Shown piece by piece: positions 1 to 8,453 of a stretch of 64,000 bases of DNA. The number at the start of each line of letters is the position of its first letter. Positions within the stretch are counted from its first letter, which is position 1. A model generated the notes under the pieces. The model was given only the letters and a program-made list of their open reading frames with translations. It did no database searches and was not told the DNA's origin. The position numbers were made by a program, and so were the translations under genes. Source of the stretch: Enterococcus mundtii (GTDB taxonomy: Bacteria > Bacillota > Bacilli > Lactobacillales > Enterococcaceae); assembly GCF_003957375.1 (NCBI RefSeq), contig NZ_CP025473.1:1761501-1825500 (forward strand), read 5' to 3'.

Positions 1-72
1 TGATTCCTCATCGTTTGCATCATTTGCTAAAGCAAATAACTTAACAATTTTTTGTTTTGCTTTTTCATCCAT
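1..72 (-). CDS. DUF2786-like protein, N-terminal 24 residues only
   Basis: The window edge cuts this gene. It starts at an ATG read leftward from position 72, behind an AAGGTG ribosome binding site. The visible peptide begins MDEKAKQKIVKLFALAND, which resembles the start of the DUF2786 domain (a lysine-rich helix followed by LLALA-type residues, then an asparagine-rich turn). Members of that family have no settled function. Only 24 residues are visible, so the assignment rests on one short motif and could be coincidental. Confidence 0.4.
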   Translation of the reverse strand, partial: MDEKAKQKIVKLFALANDANDEES

Positions 73-141
73 ATAATTTCACCTTTTATATATTTTCTAG
101 TTTAATATCGCGAAAACAGAAATATTAAATACCTTCTCAAC

Positions 142-1447
142 TTAATTTATACTCGCTTTGCCTGTACTGTAATCAATAGATAAACCATCTTGCACGTTGT
201 GGATTAACACATTGAATTGAATATCGTTGGTTTCAACGCTGCGTGCTTCCATTTGAATCGCCCTGGGCAATAATTCTCGCTCTCTGAATATCGGAGTGAC
301 CCGATAACGGACGTGGTTATTGGTTTTTCTTAAATAGTTGGCCACTTCATTTTCAAATTGAACCATGTGGATCTGGTTCAGTTGTTGTGTTCCGGTAAAC
401 AAGTTTTTCCAGTTATCATTTTATCATTCTCACCGGTCATCTGAAATCCAATTAAATGGCTTCTATTATAGAGCCAAATATTATTTTCAAGCTTTTTTTG
501 ATTCCAACCAGTAGGGTATACGTTTGAAATATCCCCTCGTTCTTCTGTCGGCATCATCGATCGATGTAACAGTGCATCTGCGACACCGACACGATTTAGT
601 GAATCGAGATCCGAAAATGTTTGCCAGGTCCCAGCATCTATTGACATCTCTTCAGCTGTAAAACTGGGGTTATTGCCGTTTACTTGAATAACAACATTCT
701 GACCATCAAAATTAGGTAGATTCTCAACCTCTTCAGCTGAGATTTCTTCCTGATAGGCCCAATCACCGAAAAAGTTAGGCTACTGAACATCGAATTCAGA
801 TAAGTCCACTAAAGAAGCAGTAAACCCAAACAAACTGAACAATGCTGCGAGTATGAATTTTGACTTACGTTTCATATATCCCACTTCAAGTTCTGTCTCT
901 TTAACGGAAACTCGTTTGTTTTTTTCTTCGACAGCTACTTCCATTGATCGAATCAATTCTGATGTTTGTGTCTGCGTTAAATCTTTAATCGTATCTTTTT
1001 CTTTCTCACTCGCTTTATGTTCCAACTGATTGCTTAAATCTTCGATTCGTTTCAATTGTTGTAACTCGATATTATTCATTTTCTTATCCGTTTGTTTCTG
1101 ATCTGCTACTGTCACAGAATTTTTAGCTGTTGATTGTTCAGCATCTTCAGCAATTACCGGAGCATTTCCCTCATCTGATAGTTTAGGTTCGTTCTGGCGT
1201 GTAGGTTCTTCCGAATGCTGTTTATTGTGATCACTCAATGATTCAGCTGTATTTATAGTTGGCTGAGTTTCAAGTTCAGCAGTTGGCAATTGATTTTCAG
1301 GTACGCTAGGATCCTCTGAAACCTTCTTCTGTTCTGTTTGAGCTGCTTCTTGTGAATCGTTTTCCTGTACCTCTTTTTTTTATCAGCTAAAAGGTGCTTG
1401 ATTTCTTTTTTCCTCAATGACAAATTTCGATCAATTGTATTTGACAA
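142..1447 (-). pseudogene. DNA/RNA non-specific endonuclease (EndA/NucA type), broken in three places
   Basis: Three open segments read as one gene. Segment 1 (1447 to about 1377) must shift frame at a run of eight A's to join a long acidic, Q/E-rich coiled-coil-like stretch. That stretch runs through a hydrophobic segment (MKRKSKFILAALFSLFGF) to an amber TAG at 780-782. The same frame continues after the TAG without another stop into an endonuclease domain with PTEERGDIS, PTGW and NRSHLIGFQMTGEN (the DRGH-type catalytic motif appears as NRSH). A one-base shift near 395-405 is then needed to reach the rest of the domain (LFTGTQQLN, FENEVANY, HVRYRVTPIF, ending about 142). Known family members degrade DNA or RNA at or outside the cell surface. 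The hydrophobic segment could also be the true signal peptide of a shorter nuclease starting at 867. The N-terminal boundary is uncertain: the TTG at 1445-1447 has no ribosome binding site. Confidence 0.72.
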
Positions 1448-1534
1448 TTATTTTAACAAGCCATTAATTGATAAAAGTTTGCGATTAAATGAATTTTTCA
1501 AACCTAAACGAATGTCATCCATTGTGTTCGTCAC

Positions 1535-1855
1535 TTGATACACTATATTATTTTTTTGTGTGCTAACATACCTATTTCTGCCCATATTACAGAAAATAGG
1601 TTTTCACAAGGCTATGTTTTATCCCTAACAGACCTTGTTTACATTGCTTCTCACTGCAAAGAACTCGACAAAGACGCGTTAGAACCATTGATCGAGTTAC
1701 TCAAAATGAAACAAACAAAAACAAAAGGTTGGAAAAACGATTATATCTCTCGTTATAATGGCTATCAACCGTTCAGTTTCCGTCGACAAGACTGCCCATG
1801 GATCACCGAAATGATTCTACATTTTCTGAAATCTAATTCGGAAATGTCATTTTAA
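1535..1855 (+). CDS. Hypothetical protein, possibly a C-terminal gene remnant
   Basis: An open frame of 106 codons starts at TTG with no visible ribosome binding site. The first 20 residues look like chance translation. From about residue 24 onward the protein is ordinary and amphipathic, with leucine-rich helices and a W/Y/F-rich end (GWKNDY, FRRQDCPWITEM). The end pattern weakly recalls the C-terminal repeats of prenyltransferase/squalene-cyclase-like proteins, but I do not recognise the family with confidence. Lying beside a degraded nuclease gene and lacking a start signal, it is more likely a surviving 3' fragment than an intact gene. It is followed by about 230 bases of very AT-rich DNA, in which I see nothing else until the promoter and leader of the next gene. 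Confidence 0.35.
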   Translation: MIHYIIFLCANIPISAHITENRFSQGYVLSLTDLVYIASHCKELDKDALEPLIELLKMKQTKTKGWKNDYISRYNGYQPFSFRRQDCPWITEMILHFLKSNSEMSF

Positions 1856-2091
1856 AAAAATAGTCGATGCATAACAAAGGTATGTGTTCATATCTTTTTT
1901 AGCGTTATTAAAAAAAGAATATCCTTCATGATCAATACATCACTAAACAATAAAAACAAGCTTATCCCAATAAAAAATTCTTATTTTTTAATTTTAACCA
2001 AAAAAAAAATTTCGTTATGATATTATTATTATTTTTAAAAATAACAAAAAAATGGTATTATTGGGTTATAAAGTTGATAGAGGAGTGAATG

Positions 2092-2349
2092 ATGTTGGTC
2101 CAATTAAGTAAATTTTTATTTTGGTTTCCTTTTAGCATTGCCGCACTAGCATTCTTTTATTTCTTTAAAATAACTAAGCGCACTTTTTCGATTTTCTTAG
2201 CTGCGTGTCCTGTGATTTTCTTTATTGTAAAAATCACGACGTATTACTTTTATGACTCTGTGCGGGTGTTTCTTTATTATGAGATTGGTCTACTGCTGTC
2301 TGTGATTTTTTTCATCAGTGTGCTGTACTATTTCTATAAAAAACGCTAA
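2092..2349 (+). CDS. Small membrane protein, unknown function
   Basis: An 85-residue hydrophobic protein with about three predicted membrane segments (roughly residues 6-25, 31-50 and 58-80) and a basic C-terminus ending YKKR. AGGAG at 2081-2085 sits 6 bases before the ATG at 2092 and only 3 bases before the ATG at 2089, so the second ATG is the better start. It is a single gene, read convergently to the surface-protein cluster and separated from it by a bidirectional terminator. I do not recognise a family, and nothing nearby suggests a role beyond residence in the membrane. Confidence 0.6.
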   Translation: MLVQLSKFLFWFPFSIAALAFFYFFKITKRTFSIFLAACPVIFFIVKITTYYFYDSVRVFLYYEIGLLLSVIFFISVLYYFYKKR

Positions 2350-2363
2350 TTAACAGAAAGAGA

Positions 2364-2416
2364 TTGTGATCCCTATGCTAAGACTCGTGTTAACATAAGG
2401 ATCACAACCCCTTTTG
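2364..2416. terminator. Bidirectional terminator
   Basis: TTGTGATCC at 2364-2372 pairs with GGATCACAA at 2399-2407. The pairing extends inward through TATG/CATA. A T-rich stretch (CCCCTTTT) follows on the + strand. It lies between two convergent genes. Confidence 0.7.
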
Positions 2417-2417
2417 G

Positions 2418-3425
2418 TTATTCTTCTTTTTTCTTCTTACGTATGAACAGAAAATAAATCAGCAAGAGAATGATTATTCCAAGTAAAACACCCGCAACTA
2501 CATATACCCAAGTTGGGATTGATTGTTGATTAACTTCAGTGATCGCTACCTTATTCACTTCTTTCGCTTCATTTTTACTGATCGTAAACTCGCGGTCAAA
2601 CGCCCATTCATTGTCTTTTGCATCAGCGACTTCTAAATGCAAGGAATAATCTCCTGCTTCTAAACGTTCATTATCCCAGTCGATCGCGAATCGATACGTT
2701 GATAAGGGTGCCATTTGCATCTCTTTGTCATAGGATACTTCTTTTACTGTATCCCCCGCAGCATCTTTCACCTCAGCATTATATTTCAAATGACCAATCG
2801 CATCCATCGTTGGATTCTTCAAAGTTGCTACCACACTTGTTTTCCCAAATGAAATGGCTGGTTCGACGCCTTCCAATTCCAGCTTTCTTTGCACTTCATT
2901 CGTATTATTCATTAATTTCAATCCTAAGACATAGCCATAATTGTTAACGATTTGGCCCTCTTGTTCCGCTTGACCTGCTTTCATAACATGGATGGCTGCC
3001 AAGATTTGTCCATCAAAATCTTTTTCCGACATTGTGAGGTCAACGCTAACTTCTTGTGACTTCCCACCAGCTAAAGTGATGCTTTCTGGGACTTTCGCAA
3101 TGTTGTCGATTTGAAATTCTTCTGGTATATCTGGTTCATCAGTTGATTGCGTGTAATCAATAAACCCTTGATCATTCGTATAGGCTTGGTTTACTCCAAC
3201 CTGGTAAGTTGACTCTTCATTCGATGTATTTTCTATCAGGAACTTGATCGTTTGTTTTTGACCAGGTTCTAGTTGTAAATCAAAGTAAGTTAATTTTTTA
3301 TCGACTTGATTTTGTGGAATAATTGCTTTGATATGAAAGCCTACGTCACTCTCAGTCTCTGCCTCGGTGACCAAAGGGAAGCAAAAAGCAAACATGAAAC
3401 AAATGGCTAAAATTATTTTCCGCAT
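2418..3425 (-). CDS. cscA: DUF916/DUF3324 cell-surface protein (CscA-like, WxL partner)
   Basis: About 335 residues. It has an N-terminal signal peptide (basic MRK then a hydrophobic stretch), an extracellular region matching DUF916 (peptidoglycan/WxL-interacting, roughly residues 30-150) and then DUF3324 (roughly 160-295). A C-terminal membrane helix (about 305-328) ends in a KKKKEE tail. Proteins of this type are encoded beside WxL proteins and are thought to bind them and peptidoglycan at the cell surface. The ATG at 3423-3425 is 7 bases after GAGG; a GTG one codon earlier is too close to it. This is the last gene of the five-gene cluster, set apart from the upstream WxL gene by a hairpin that could reduce its expression. 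Confidence 0.85.
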   Translation of the reverse strand: MRKIILAICFMFAFCFPLVTEAETESDVGFHIKAIIPQNQVDKKLTYFDLQLEPGQKQTIKFLIENTSNEESTYQVGVNQAYTNDQGFIDYTQSTDEPDIPEEFQIDNIAKVPESITLAGGKSQEVSVDLTMSEKDFDGQILAAIHVMKAGQAEQEGQIVNNYGYVLGLKLMNNTNEVQRKLELEGVEPAISFGKTSVVATLKNPTMDAIGHLKYNAEVKDAAGDTVKEVSYDKEMQMAPLSTYRFAIDWDNERLEAGDYSLHLEVADAKDNEWAFDREFTISKNEAKEVNKVAITEVNQQSIPTWVYVVAGVLLGIIILLLIYFLFIRKKKKEE

Positions 3426-3498
3426 CACTACACCTCATTTATCGATTCATTTGGTTTTTCCCGTCGATTTGATCATGAACAAAAACCTATAGAAAGAA

Positions 3499-3530
3499 TT
3501 GAAGCAATCGCTGAATGCGATTGCTCCAAT
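3499..3530 (-). terminator. Intra-cluster hairpin between the WxL and DUF916 genes
   Basis: Arms AGCAATCGC and GCGATTGCT surround a five-base loop, with flanking ATTG/CAAT pairing. On the minus strand it is followed by the modest T-rich stretch TTCAATTCTTTC. It is probably a partial terminator or an mRNA-stabilising stem. Confidence 0.5.
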
Positions 3531-3552
3531 CTTCTCAATTTGGACACAGCCA

Positions 3553-4128
3553 TTAAGAAGCATCTGCCGTATTGTACAATTGATAATTGATCGTACCGTT
3601 CAAGACATTATTTACTTGTAAGACATTGCTCGGATCGGTAAAACCAATTGCGATCGATGTTACCGGAGTGGTGATTTGACCGGTATTATTTCCGGCATCT
3701 GGTGTAGTAGCTGATCGAGCGACAATACCAGTTGCGCCTGTACCAACTAATTGTGCACCATTGATTTGGAATGAATTCACATCAAATGTGGCTGGCGCAG
3801 CTGCTCGTGTCAATTGGTTGTTCGCAACAGTTGCTCTCACTGACCAAGCTTGTGCGATGCTATCATTTGAAACAACGATATTTCCTGGTGTCGTGATCGT
3901 TCCAGTGCTAAGTGAATACGTGCTATTTTCGATTTCCGTCTCAAACGCATAAGTCGCTGGAACGGCATCAAGTCTTAAATCTCCTGAAGTAGCATCGGTG
4001 ATCGTTACAGTCGTTGGTGTACTTCCTGTTTGTCCTGGTACCTCTGCTGCGAATGCTGCTACTCCACCTATATTTACTAAAACCAACCCTGTGAATACTG
4101 CACTTAATGTTTTTGTTTTGTGGTTCAT
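3553..4128 (-). CDS. cscB: WxL-domain surface protein (CscB-like)
   Basis: 191 residues with a cleavable signal peptide (cleavage near AFAAEV, residues 26-29) followed by essentially one WxL domain. WxL domains bind peptidoglycan non-covalently. The proximal motif appears as WSVRATV. The distal motif near the C-terminus is YQLYNT, so tryptophan is replaced by tyrosine, which is a mild deviation. An AAGGAGG site precedes the ATG. It lies 23 bases downstream of a related small WxL-type gene, in the same transcript as the lectin-like WxL protein and the DUF916 protein, as expected for csc-type surface complexes. Confidence 0.87.
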   Translation of the reverse strand: MNHKTKTLSAVFTGLVLVNIGGVAAFAAEVPGQTGSTPTTVTITDATSGDLRLDAVPATYAFETEIENSTYSLSTGTITTPGNIVVSNDSIAQAWSVRATVANNQLTRAAAPATFDVNSFQINGAQLVGTGATGIVARSATTPDAGNNTGQITTPVTSIAIGFTDPSNVLQVNNVLNGTINYQLYNTADAS

Positions 4129-4151
4129 TTTTATTCCTCCTTGATTTTCAA

Positions 4152-4712
4152 TTAATCTACATCGGCAACCACATTTACGAGGTTGACCGTCTGTATCGCT
4201 TTATAGGTACCACTTGGACTATTAGCAGGAATACTCAACTTAATACTTTCTTTCGGGATGATCAATCGAAAGTTTTGTTTCGTTCCTTGACTGACTTTGA
4301 TGAGTTCTTGCGTTTCGCCATGACTGATATTTTCTATATCATTGACTTGATAGACGGTTGTTTCTTCTGTTATCAACTGTCCATCTTTCAGAGAAAGTTT
4401 TATTGCATATTCCTGCTGATTTTTAAAAGCAGATAATGAATAATCGAGTTTCCACCCGTTCGTTCCAGAACGATTGTCAACCACTTCGATCACTAAATCT
4501 TGCTTTGCTAGTACTTCAATGTCCGTCTCAGGGACTGGGTAGCGATCAAATGTTGGTGGTATCACTTTCTTTAAATAAATAGCAGGTTCGATGATTTGGA
4601 CATTCACTGCTGATTTTTTCTCTTCACCCACGGAAGATGCTCGGATCTTTGAAGGGGAAACAAACATCAGGGGCAAGATAAATAGTAGCAACCATTTGAT
4701 TTTAGGCTTCAT
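4152..4712 (-). CDS. Small exported WxL-like protein
   Basis: 186 residues with a hydrophobic signal peptide (about residues 6-25). The mature part carries one WxL-like tryptophan motif (GWKLDYSL), but its C-terminus (TYKAIQTVNLVN) lacks a clear distal WxL. This suggests a divergent WxL-type domain rather than a full wall-binding one. It starts with ATG after AAGGAGG, overlaps the upstream LPXTG gene by four bases (ATGA) and is therefore probably translationally coupled. By position it belongs to the csc-type surface complex. Its exact partner is unknown. Confidence 0.75.
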   Translation of the reverse strand: MKPKIKWLLLFILPLMFVSPSKIRASSVGEEKKSAVNVQIIEPAIYLKKVIPPTFDRYPVPETDIEVLAKQDLVIEVVDNRSGTNGWKLDYSLSAFKNQQEYAIKLSLKDGQLITEETTVYQVNDIENISHGETQELIKVSQGTKQNFRLIIPKESIKLSIPANSPSGTYKAIQTVNLVNVVADVD

Positions 4713-5014
4713 CGCTTCTGCCTCCTTAATCGATACATCAGTCCGACAAATCCAATCAGCAATGTACCGAGAAATGCAGACGTTCCATACAACAAACTAC
4801 CCGTTTGCGGAAGCATCCACTTCGCTTGCGATTTGGTCGTTCCACTTTCACTCTTATCTATGGGACTCACTTCGTCTTTTTCATATAATTCAAACTGGAT
4901 TTCTTGCTGATCGGAAGCAATCACTTCGTTGGCAAACGCAGGAGCGACTCGCACAAAGCCAGTGAACAAAACAAAACTAAGCAGGAACAAAAGATTCATA
5001 GTTATTCGCTTCAT
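4709..5014 (-). CDS. cscD: Small LPXTG-anchored surface protein (CscD-like)
   Basis: 101 residues: an N-terminal signal peptide (about 1-29), a short acidic mature part, then LPQTG at residues 68-72, a hydrophobic helix and an RLRRQKR tail. This is a canonical sortase signal. Tiny LPXTG proteins of this type accompany WxL and DUF916 proteins in csc clusters and may act as a covalent wall tether for the complex; that role is inferred. GGAGG lies 7 bases before the ATG. The gene starts 12 bases after the large WxL gene ends and overlaps the next gene by four bases. Confidence 0.87.
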   Translation of the reverse strand: MKRITMNLLFLLSFVLFTGFVRVAPAFANEVIASDQQEIQFELYEKDEVSPIDKSESGTTKSQAKWMLPQTGSLLYGTSAFLGTLLIGFVGLMYRLRRQKR

Positions 5015-5026
5015 CTCATCGCCTCC

Positions 5027-7906
5027 TTATTCGATCGTAGCCGTGTTATATAGCTTCCAATTGGCTGTTGCTCGTCCACTATAATCACCCACAGGCAACA
5101 GTTTTGAGCTATTTAACAACACTCCCGTATTTTCACTCATATTCAGCGTATAAAGATAACCAGTCGGGGTCACACTCGAAGAATCAAACACTTTGATTGA
5201 TGAATTACCCAAATTTTGAACCGCACTCGTAGGACTTGTTTTCCAGACGAAAGAAAAAGGTGCGCTCGTTCCACTCGTGATTGAAAGACCAACCGACCAA
5301 TTTCTTGTTGTTCGTGGATCTCTCGAATCCCATACCTTTAATTCTAAGCTATTGCCCGCATCACGATCCAAGATCCCTTTACTTTGACGAACCTTTCGAT
5401 TCGTCCATTTGAATGTACTTGGTGCCTGTTCAAGTCTTAATTCTCCAGTGTAGGTTACCATCAGATTCAATGATGCTGCCGGTTCTTCGGGTTTCGTCAT
5501 TTTTCCGGAGGAGTATACTTCAATGACAAATTTATTTTCTCCATAATCAAAATATTTCGTAGGGATCACTAACTGTGTATTTGCATTAAAATTTGTCGCC
5601 CCTGTTGTCGTGACATCAGAGAATGGAACATCGGTTAGATAAGTCGTTCCTTTTCTCAATTTGAAACTTAATCGATCGCCGACATCCAAATCTTTCCAAT
5701 AGAATGTTTTTTTATACCCAGGATTGCGATTTGCAGAGATATCCAATGTCTCACTAAAATTGGTCACCGTATTGACATTTTCCCATGATAAAGCCGTAAA
5801 TTGGTCCGTTTTTCTAACCCAATAATACACGGTATCGCCATAGTAGGTGACGTTTGTTGTATCATTTGGCGTCGTCCCCACTGGATTTGCCAAGACTGAA
5901 CTTCCGTAACTAGTTAGTGCATCGGCTGACAATGTTCTTGTTGGTGCTGAATAACTCAGTGTCGCTGAATCTCCTGGATTGAGATTGACCGCGTTATTGG
6001 CTAACGTCGTGACCACTGTGATCACGCCAGTCGTTGCGTTATTTGTCACGACTGTTGATAAATTTGCTGGGGCAATGGTTGATGTTACCCCTATGGCAGT
6101 CGTCTTCGTGATCGTCGGTATGACTGTCGCATTTGTTGCCAAATTAATTGCTTTCGCATCCAGCACTGTCGTCCACCTCGTAGTATTCAAGGGTGCTTCG
6201 CCTGTGTTTACTTTGATTGTGGATTGAATCTTAGCAGGCTGCTCACTGATCAAATATTTATTTTTACTCGTGTCAGTACTAGGAACAGTCACAGAGGTAT
6301 TCGTATTATCTAATACACTACTCGTCACTGTCGCTCCTGTCGGTATCGGCGGTTGTGTAAAAGCAAAACGAACTTGTCCTGATACACTTCCGTTTGCCGC
6401 TGTAAATCCCCAATAGGCACGATTGTTGTTGGTGGCTAACTGCAATTCCGAGTTCAGCTCTCCCCAAGAAACCGTCGTGTCAGTAGTTTTTGCCCCATTG
6501 ATAGGATTTCTGAATGAATACGTAAAGTTATGTGTTGTGCTATTAAAGCTATAATTGAACTCGTACCATGTCCCATCTTGGACATTTGTACTGACAGCTC
6601 CATTAAGGGGGATCAAGCTGTTGTGTTTGATCCGTCCGGGATTAGCGAGGGTCAAAGTGAACCAATCATTTGCTCCTAAATCACCATTTACAGCATTGAT
6701 TGGTTGATACGTTCGGATTAGATTGCCGGGAAAGGTATATGCCATGTGTGGCGTACTTCCAGCAGGAATTTGTGCATCATAGCGAGCTCTACCAGTTACT
6801 GCTTCATTTGCAAACAAGTCAAATTCAACCGCAAATGAATTTTTAATAGCGGTTGTTTCTGGCGTACGCGGGGTTAATCCCTCATAGTATCCGCCAGTTG
6901 CTCCGTAGACACCCAAATTTTGTCCGTCTACGCCTACTGCTCGTGAATTCGTGATGGCTGTAGTTTTTCTAGCATCATTATGCATGACAAATGCCACGCC
7001 GTCTGCTTGTTGTGTACCAAAATTGACGTAGACACGTTGTGAAAATGACTTCGTAAAATCTAAACGATACGCGTCATTTGACCAAATCGAGGTCCAGTTA
7101 TTACTCCCCGAAAGAGAAATTTGTGAAAATGGTTTTCCACCATTATCATTCGTATTCGTGACATTTGAAACGACTGCCCCACCATTTGGTGCGGCAAAAG
7201 CGCCACTGATAGGCATAGCTCCCGGTGGTACGTATTGAGAACCCGTGCCTGTTGCAAAAGCTTGGTTTACTCGTGCCTTGGGTGGTTGGTAGTCAGAAGA
7301 AGTCGAGCTTTGTTCTTCCGCTACTTTTGCTTCACTGGTTGATTGCTGTGTCTCAGCCGTTTCCTGATTTTCTCCAGTTTCGCTATTTTCTTCAATGGTA
7401 CCGCTCGTTACTTCGGTTGCTTGACTCTCTGAAGTAGCAGATTGATCGTTATTTTCTGGTTCAGCAAATGGAAGAATTTCTCCTTCTGGGGGTGTCAGAT
7501 TCGTCAATGTTCCATTTGTGGACTTGTACTTGACAAATAATCGAACAGGTTTAGTTGGTTGGGTAAAATATAGGGTAGAAAATTGTTCTTCTGTCAACAC
7601 CTGACTCTCACCGAGTAATTTATCATCTAACATGAGAGGGATTTTTTCCCCCTTAGAATCGATCAAACTTACGGAAAATTGTAAAACTTCAGACGAATTT
7701 TGATCTAGTTTAAATTGTATCCCTTTATCTGTGTCTTCGAGTGATAACGCCACTTCGCCATTATCGATCAACACATTCATTGGCTGGATTTGGTCGACAT
7801 TAGCAAAAACAGAAGAGCAAACGCCTCCAAAGAAGAACACCATAATAATAATAAAAGTTATAAAAAACGGTTGAATATTGGTTTGATTTCTATTCCTTAT
7901 CCCCAC
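5027..7906 (-). CDS. cscC: Large WxL surface protein with L-type-lectin-like domain (CscC-like)
   Basis: First gene of the surface cluster, 959 residues. The open frame extends to a TTG at 7927, but AAGGAGG at 7913-7919 lies inside that extension, 7 bases before a GTG at 7904-7906; the GTG is therefore the start. Parts in order: signal peptide/membrane segment (about 15-35), a beta-rich domain, a low-complexity E/S/T linker (about 155-205), and an L-type-lectin-like region (about 215-465, with NNWTSIW, GVAFVMHND, YYEGL and AVEFDLFAN). Then come bacterial-surface repeat domains and a C-terminal WxL domain (NWSVGLSI proximal, NWKLYNT distal). The protein is predicted to be exported and held to peptidoglycan, with the lectin-like part possibly binding glycans. 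About 500 bases of AT-rich DNA upstream must contain its promoter, but I could not place it with confidence. Confidence 0.85.
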   Translation of the reverse strand: MGIRNRNQTNIQPFFITFIIIMVFFFGGVCSSVFANVDQIQPMNVLIDNGEVALSLEDTDKGIQFKLDQNSSEVLQFSVSLIDSKGEKIPLMLDDKLLGESQVLTEEQFSTLYFTQPTKPVRLFVKYKSTNGTLTNLTPPEGEILPFAEPENNDQSATSESQATEVTSGTIEENSETGENQETAETQQSTSEAKVAEEQSSTSSDYQPPKARVNQAFATGTGSQYVPPGAMPISGAFAAPNGGAVVSNVTNTNDNGGKPFSQISLSGSNNWTSIWSNDAYRLDFTKSFSQRVYVNFGTQQADGVAFVMHNDARKTTAITNSRAVGVDGQNLGVYGATGGYYEGLTPRTPETTAIKNSFAVEFDLFANEAVTGRARYDAQIPAGSTPHMAYTFPGNLIRTYQPINAVNGDLGANDWFTLTLANPGRIKHNSLIPLNGAVSTNVQDGTWYEFNYSFNSTTHNFTYSFRNPINGAKTTDTTVSWGELNSELQLATNNNRAYWGFTAANGSVSGQVRFAFTQPPIPTGATVTSSVLDNTNTSVTVPSTDTSKNKYLISEQPAKIQSTIKVNTGEAPLNTTRWTTVLDAKAINLATNATVIPTITKTTAIGVTSTIAPANLSTVVTNNATTGVITVVTTLANNAVNLNPGDSATLSYSAPTRTLSADALTSYGSSVLANPVGTTPNDTTNVTYYGDTVYYWVRKTDQFTALSWENVNTVTNFSETLDISANRNPGYKKTFYWKDLDVGDRLSFKLRKGTTYLTDVPFSDVTTTGATNFNANTQLVIPTKYFDYGENKFVIEVYSSGKMTKPEEPAASLNLMVTYTGELRLEQAPSTFKWTNRKVRQSKGILDRDAGNSLELKVWDSRDPRTTRNWSVGLSITSGTSAPFSFVWKTSPTSAVQNLGNSSIKVFDSSSVTPTGYLYTLNMSENTGVLLNSSKLLPVGDYSGRATANWKLYNTATIE

Positions 7907-8396
7907 AGATTTACCTCCTTTGTCCAAACTATTGCAATTTGAATATAGAAGACTTGTAAAAAGTCGTTACTTTTATCATTTTTTCAAATAGCATTTGAGA
8001 TCAGGTCCATTTCTACTAAATTTCACTTGAAAAAGAAAATCCATCAAAGACTATTATGTAAAAACAACGGAATGACTGATAGAGTTATTTAAAATAAAAA
8101 AAGAGCTATGTATAATCTAAATATTTTCTTACGATATCTCTCATCAAAAAAATAATAACACACTTTATTTTTTAAATGAATTTTTATGCTTATAACATTA
8201 TATAATTATAACCATAACAGTCAAAATATATGCTTAAATAGCGATAATGAGAGCGCTATCTTACGGCTTTAATCTCCATGGATAAGCATGCACAAAACAC
8301 TTGTTTTATGCATGCCCGATTGTTCAAACAACTAATAGGTTGCTTTGATTTTTCACACACTAAAATTCTGTGAAAGGAACTAAATGTAAGATTGCT
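7907..8396. other. AT-rich intergenic region with an inverted repeat
   Basis: No convincing gene. The left part is the upstream region of the WxL cluster. A near-perfect 14-bp inverted repeat lies at 8286-8299/8302-8315 (GCATGCACAAAACA and TGTTTTATGCATGC, two-base loop). It has no T-run, so it looks more like a binding site or cruciform than a terminator. The short open frame at 8256-8444 has no ribosome binding site and overlaps the phosphoketolase terminator. Confidence 0.4.
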
Positions 8397-8440
8397 AAAA
8401 AAACACCAGCGAAGGCGGATAGAGCCGCGTTTCACTAGTG
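8397..8440 (-). terminator. Terminator of the phosphoketolase gene
   Basis: On the minus strand, CACTAG...CTGGTG forms an outer stem and GCGG/CCGC an inner stem, followed by seven T's. It starts shortly after the phosphoketolase stop codon. Confidence 0.6.
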
Positions 8441-8453
8441 CCATTCTTAGTTA

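Noticed and set aside
1253-1447. 64-codon basic open frame as an independent gene
   Set aside because: Its second half is the wrong frame of the acidic nuclease upstream region. Only the first 20 or so codons could be real, and the start is an unsupported TTG.
8256-8444. 62-codon open frame on the minus strand after xfp
   Set aside because: No ribosome binding site. It covers the xfp terminator and a palindrome, and the composition is not protein-like.
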